From SIG603 sp963589785 (GTDB taxonomy: Bacteria; Bacillota; Clostridia; Oscillospirales; Acutalibacteraceae): 16,685 bases of DNA. A program made the position numbers and the translations under genes. Every line of letters starts with the position of its first letter. Within the stretch, counting starts at the first letter, position 1. The notes beneath the pieces are model-generated. The model was not told the DNA's origin. It was given only the letters and a program-made list of their open reading frames with translations, and ran no database searches. The stretch lies in the NCBI GenBank assembly GCA_963589785.1, contig CAVAMJ010000026.1, positions 1 to 16,685 of the forward strand, read 5' to 3'. Of this stretch, positions 13,977-16,685 are shown piece by piece.

Positions 13977-13997
13977 ACTAATTTTATTTAAATTAGT
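13977..13997. repeat. AT-rich hairpin at the oxidoreductase stop codon
   Basis: ACTAATTT (13977-13984) and AAATTAGT (13990-13997) form a perfect 8-bp inverted repeat with a 5-nt loop. The stop codon (13993-13995) lies inside the stem. The AT-only core makes it weak. Confidence 0.45.
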
Positions 13998-15147
13998 CCT
14001 CGATTGGGTTGTTGTTCTCGTCGAACTTAACCATCTTGCCTGTCTGAGATGACTTGTAGATAGAAGCAAGGATCTTTGTAACTGTGATAGCCTGCTCAGC
14101 TGTAACAAAGAGCTCGCCCTCGCCCTTATTAGCGTTAACCCAGATCTCGTGCTCCTTGGAGATAGGCGCAGGACCCTGAGAATAACCAGGAATATAAGAA
14201 GCAATCTTCTGACCGACAATTGTTGTGGACTGCTGTCCGCCAACGATGTGGTTGAGTCTTACAACACCTGTTCTTGTGTCGAGACCGCCCTTAGTACCGC
14301 AAAGTGTAACTGTAGCCTCGTTATCTGCCCAGTCGTCAGAGCCGTTGATAGCCCATGAAGCCTTAAGGTTGATAACAGCGCCGTTCTTCATCTTGATGTG
14401 ACCGAATGCAGAGTCCTCAACCTCATATGTGTCAGCGTTCCAGCTAAGGTCGCCGCCGTTCATATCTGTCTGTCCCTGCTCCTTCTGGCCGTGAAGAGTT
14501 GTGCCGAGCTTCTCGAAGGAAGTACCTACAACATAGTCGATGTCATAGTTGTTCATCATCCAAAGTGTGAGGTCGAGGCAGTGAGTACCGATATCGATAA
14601 GCGGACCGCCGCCCTGCTTGGACTTATCTGTGAATACACCCCATGTAGGAACGCCTCTTCTTCTGAGGTAGCAAGCCTCTGCATAGTAGACTTCGCCAAT
14701 CCAACCCTCATCGATAACAGCCTTAGCTGTAGCGTTTACCGGGAAGTGTCTGTACTGATAACCGATTGTGAGCATCTTGCCTGTTCTGTCACGTGCATCG
14801 AGCATTCTCTGAGCGTCCTCGATTGTAGCAGCCATTGGCTTCTCGCAAAGAACGTTCTTGCCTGCCTCGAGAGCAGCAACAGAAATCTCGGAGTGAGCTA
14901 CGTTTGGTGTAAGAACATGTACGCAGTCAATCTCAGGATCTGCAAGGAGCTCCTTATAATCTGTATAAACCTTTGCGCCAGGTGCGCCGTATTTCTCAGC
15001 AGCTGTCTGAGCTCTCTCCTCGATAAGATCGCAGAATGCTACGAGCTCAACTCCACCCTTTTCTACCTGCTGCATCATGCCAGGTGCATGCTTTCCGTTG
15101 AAAATTCCACCGCAGCCGATGAAACCTACCTTAATTGTCTTGGACAT
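13993..15147 (-). CDS. Gfo/Idh/MocA-family NAD(P)-dependent oxidoreductase (copy 1)
   Basis: A 384-residue oxidoreductase. The N-terminal Rossmann fold opens with KVGFIGCGGI (6-15), LCEKPMA at 100-106 holds the catalytic Lys103 (EKP motif), and GGGPLIDIGTHCLD (179-192) holds the acidic residue and His189 that complete the active site. The C-terminal part forms the beta-sheet substrate domain. The family oxidises or reduces sugars, inositols and glycosides at a hydroxyl carbon. The start follows GGGAGGAA. It is closely similar to copy 2, with differences concentrated near 18-32, 215-236 and 313-330. It has its own promoter and is followed by hairpins, then the isomerase. The exact substrate cannot be told. 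Confidence 0.93.
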   Translation of the reverse strand: MSKTIKVGFIGCGGIFNGKHAPGMMQQVEKGGVELVAFCDLIEERAQTAAEKYGAPGAKVYTDYKELLADPEIDCVHVLTPNVAHSEISVAALEAGKNVLCEKPMAATIEDAQRMLDARDRTGKMLTIGYQYRHFPVNATAKAVIDEGWIGEVYYAEACYLRRRGVPTWGVFTDKSKQGGGPLIDIGTHCLDLTLWMMNNYDIDYVVGTSFEKLGTTLHGQKEQGQTDMNGGDLSWNADTYEVEDSAFGHIKMKNGAVINLKASWAINGSDDWADNEATVTLCGTKGGLDTRTGVVRLNHIVGGQQSTTIVGQKIASYIPGYSQGPAPISKEHEIWVNANKGEGELFVTAEQAITVTKILASIYKSSQTGKMVKFDENNNPIED

Positions 15148-15173
15148 TGGTAATTTCCTCCCTTATAATTAAA

Positions 15174-15192
15174 CAGACCGTTGTTTCGTCTG
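15174..15192 (-). other. Small hairpin in the 5' leader of copy 1
   Basis: CAGAC (15174-15178) and GTCTG (15188-15192) pair around a 9-nt loop within the ~57-nt leader. It may stabilise the mRNA 5' end; no regulator site is recognised. Confidence 0.35.
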
Positions 15193-15210
15193 CCTTTATA
15201 TATCGCCTTT

Positions 15211-15239
15211 ATTGTACAGCTATTTTCTGGAAAAGTAAA
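15211..15239 (-). promoter_or_regulatory. Promoter of oxidoreductase copy 1
   Basis: On the minus strand TTTACT (15234-15239) stands exactly 17 bp before TACAAT (15211-15216). The sequence upstream of the -35 (15240-15330) is extremely A/T-rich with phased A and T runs, like an UP element, suggesting strong transcription. Confidence 0.75.
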
Positions 15240-15330
15240 GAGGTTTTTCACAAAAAATAAACAAAATATTGTAAATTATTGTAAATTTATTTATAAATTT
15301 AACACAAGCTAAAGTATACCTTTTTTATGC

Positions 15331-15362
15331 AAAAAAATGGAGGATATTGTAAAATACCCTCC
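15331..15362 (-). terminator. Intrinsic terminator after oxidoreductase copy 2
   Basis: GGAGGATATT (15339-15348) pairs with AATACCCTCC (15353-15362) around GTAA, with one G-U pair on the minus strand. The minus strand runs into ATTTTTTT (15331-15338). It lies 22 bp beyond the copy 2 stop and separates the two paralogous genes into distinct transcripts. Confidence 0.88.
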
Positions 15363-15384
15363 GCTTTTTTGCTTATTTCACAAA

Positions 15385-16533
15385 TCAATCGATAGGATTT
15401 CCGTTGTCGTCAAAATAGACCGGCTTTCCCGTTAAGCTTGATTTATAGATTGATGCAAGAATTTTTGTAATTGTAAAGCTCTGCTCTGCTGTGACAAAAA
15501 GCTCGCCCTCGCCCTTTACAGCCTTTACCCAAATGTCGTGCTCCTTGGAGAATGTGATGTTCTTGCCCTGTGGGTTTCTGACAACATCCTCAATCTCTCT
15601 GCCGACGATTGTTGTGGACTGCTGACCGCCGACTATGTGGTTGAGTCTTACCTTGTGGGTGACAGTGTCAAGTCCGCCCTTAGTGCCGCAAAGACGAACG
15701 GTAGCCTGACTGTTTGCAAAGTCGTCCGATGCATTGATAGCCCAGGAGGACTTAAGATTGATAACAGCACCGTTCTTCATCTTGATGTGACCGAATGCGG
15801 AGTCCTCAACCTCATAGGTGTCGGCATTCCAGCAGTTCGGCTCGCCCTGACGGTTTGTCTGTCCCTGTTCGCTCGAGCCGTGAAGCATTTTTCCGAGCTT
15901 TTCAAAGGATGTTCCGACAACGTAGTCAACATCATAGTTGTTCATCATCCAAAGAGTGAGGTCGAGGCAGTGAGTGCCGATGTCGATGAGCGGACCGCCG
16001 CCCTGCTTGGATTTGTCGGTGAATACGCCCCATGTCGGAACGCCTCTTCTTCTGATATAGCAAGCCTCGGCATAGTAAACATCACCGATCCAGCCCTCGT
16101 CAACAACAGCCTTTGCAGTCTGGTTGATGGGGAAGTGGCGGTACTGATAACCGATTGTGAGAAGCTTGCCTGTTTTCTTCATGGTGTCAACCATTCTCTG
16201 AGCGTCCTCGATTGTGGCAGCCATAGGCTTTTCGCAGAGAACGTGCTTGCCAGCCTCAAGAGCGGCAACGCTGATTTCGCAGTGAGCAACGTTCGGAGTG
16301 AGAACATGAACAGCGTCAATCTCAGGATCTGCAAGAAGCTCCTTGTAATCGGTGTAAACCTTAGCGCCCGGTGCACCGTAGGTTTCGGCAGCCTTTTGAG
16401 CTCTTTCCTCAATGAGATCGCAGAAAGCGACAAGCTCGCAGTTACCTAAATTCTGCTGCTGCTCCATTCCGGGACCGTGCTTGGAATTAAAAATTCCACC
16501 GCAGCCGATGAAGCCGATTTTTGGTTTAGACAT
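15385..16533 (-). CDS. Gfo/Idh/MocA-family NAD(P)-dependent oxidoreductase (copy 2)
   Basis: A 382-residue paralogue of copy 1 with the same layout: Rossmann opening KIGFIGCGGI (5-14), EKP at 101-103, GGGPLIDIGTHCLD (178-191), and the same C-terminal ending around ILASIYKSS. Long blocks are identical between the two proteins (for example around 159-208 and 236-261), while the loops at 20-32, 217-235 and 311-330 differ. In this family those loops would be expected to shape the substrate or oligomer interface. A GGGGAGG ribosome site precedes the ATG. It is the first gene of the cluster, with its own promoter and terminator. A tandem duplication with divergent specificity, or a heteromeric enzyme, would explain the pair. 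Confidence 0.93.
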   Translation of the reverse strand: MSKPKIGFIGCGGIFNSKHGPGMEQQQNLGNCELVAFCDLIEERAQKAAETYGAPGAKVYTDYKELLADPEIDAVHVLTPNVAHCEISVAALEAGKHVLCEKPMAATIEDAQRMVDTMKKTGKLLTIGYQYRHFPINQTAKAVVDEGWIGDVYYAEACYIRRRGVPTWGVFTDKSKQGGGPLIDIGTHCLDLTLWMMNNYDVDYVVGTSFEKLGKMLHGSSEQGQTNRQGEPNCWNADTYEVEDSAFGHIKMKNGAVINLKSSWAINASDDFANSQATVRLCGTKGGLDTVTHKVRLNHIVGGQQSTTIVGREIEDVVRNPQGKNITFSKEHDIWVKAVKGEGELFVTAEQSFTITKILASIYKSSLTGKPVYFDDNGNPID

Positions 16534-16579
16534 AATATTTTCCTCCCCGAAAATACTAAAATTTAAATTCTATACAATA

Positions 16580-16608
16580 ATATTATCATCAAAATGACGA
16601 AGTGTAAA
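16580..16608 (-). promoter_or_regulatory. Promoter of oxidoreductase copy 2
   Basis: On the minus strand TTTACA (16603-16608) is 17 bp before TAATAT (16580-16585). The spacing and -35 type match the copy 1 promoter, but the surrounding sequence is not copied, so the duplication does not obviously include the promoter. Confidence 0.65.
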
Positions 16609-16639
16609 GTTAATAAATAAGTGAAAAATAAAAAAACAC

Positions 16640-16685
16640 AAAAGTTTTTGCTTCGCTTTTTACAAAAAGCGAACGGGTGTGGGCA
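16640..16685 (+). repeat. Second copy of the repeat-element end, cut by the window edge
   Basis: From 16640 the sequence matches window bases 1-46 apart from about a one-base indel, including the TTCGCTTTTT/AAAAAGCGAA hairpin and the GGGTGTGGGC block, and is preceded by the same CAC seen at the outer edge of the 585 end. Its orientation is the same as the left end at position 1. The element continues beyond the window. Confidence 0.85.

Noticed and set aside
14398..16449. Long plus-strand open frames opposite both oxidoreductases (14398-15153 and 15538-16449)
   Set aside because: They are shadows of the real minus-strand genes, which have complete Gfo/Idh/MocA motifs, ribosome sites, promoters and terminators. 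The two shadows resemble each other only because the genes do.

Overview
This is a moderate-GC bacterial segment of Firmicutes type. Genes have strong AGGAGG-type ribosome sites, promoters fit the sigma-A consensus, terminators are short GC stems with T tracts, and products (DUF308 protein, DtxR/MntR-like regulator, TPR/zinc-ribbon membrane protein) are typical of anaerobic gut Clostridia. An Oscillospiraceae/Ruminococcus-like host is my best guess, from overall style and not from a marker gene. No phage, CRISPR, plasmid or transposase gene is visible.

Layout. (1) 1-~585: a gene-free repeat element with long imperfect terminal inverted repeats (about 145 bp) and several internal hairpins. A further copy of its end starts at ~16640 and runs off the window, so 16 kb of genes is bracketed by copies of the same repeat. 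(2) 597-1749, minus: a two-gene operon with an HD-domain phosphohydrolase and an MBL-fold hydrolase. (3) 2000-5226, plus: a 688-residue single-span membrane protein with a zinc ribbon, charged coiled coil and TPR-like repeats; a DtxR/MntR-family metalloregulator; a DUF308/HdeD-like membrane protein; then tRNA-Val(CAC) and a terminator. (4) 5301-12957, plus: the most interesting region. An extended -10 promoter inside a 19-bp dyad is followed by a ~140-nt structured leader ending in an intrinsic terminator with an overlapping alternative hairpin, so it is a riboswitch or attenuator candidate. It controls eight tightly packed genes: an M14 AstE/AspA-type hydrolase, two paralogous SAM methyltransferases, and a complete Opp/Dpp/Nik-type ABC importer (two permeases, a lipoprotein binding protein, two ATPases). 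(5) 13029-16585, minus: a TIM-barrel sugar isomerase/epimerase and two near-identical Gfo/Idh/MocA oxidoreductases. Each oxidoreductase has its own promoter, and hairpins lie between the genes.

How the genes may work together. The eight-gene operon looks like an uptake-and-processing unit: the importer brings in a small peptide-like, opine-like or metal-chelate ligand, and the hydrolase and methyltransferases act on it or on a related chelator. The leader RNA, and possibly the dyad, would gate expression by ligand or metal. The DtxR-family gene 0.75 kb upstream is a candidate but unproven regulator. The three-gene minus cluster looks like an oxidative sugar, inositol or glycoside pathway in which oxidoreductases make a keto-sugar that the isomerase or lyase partner then converts.
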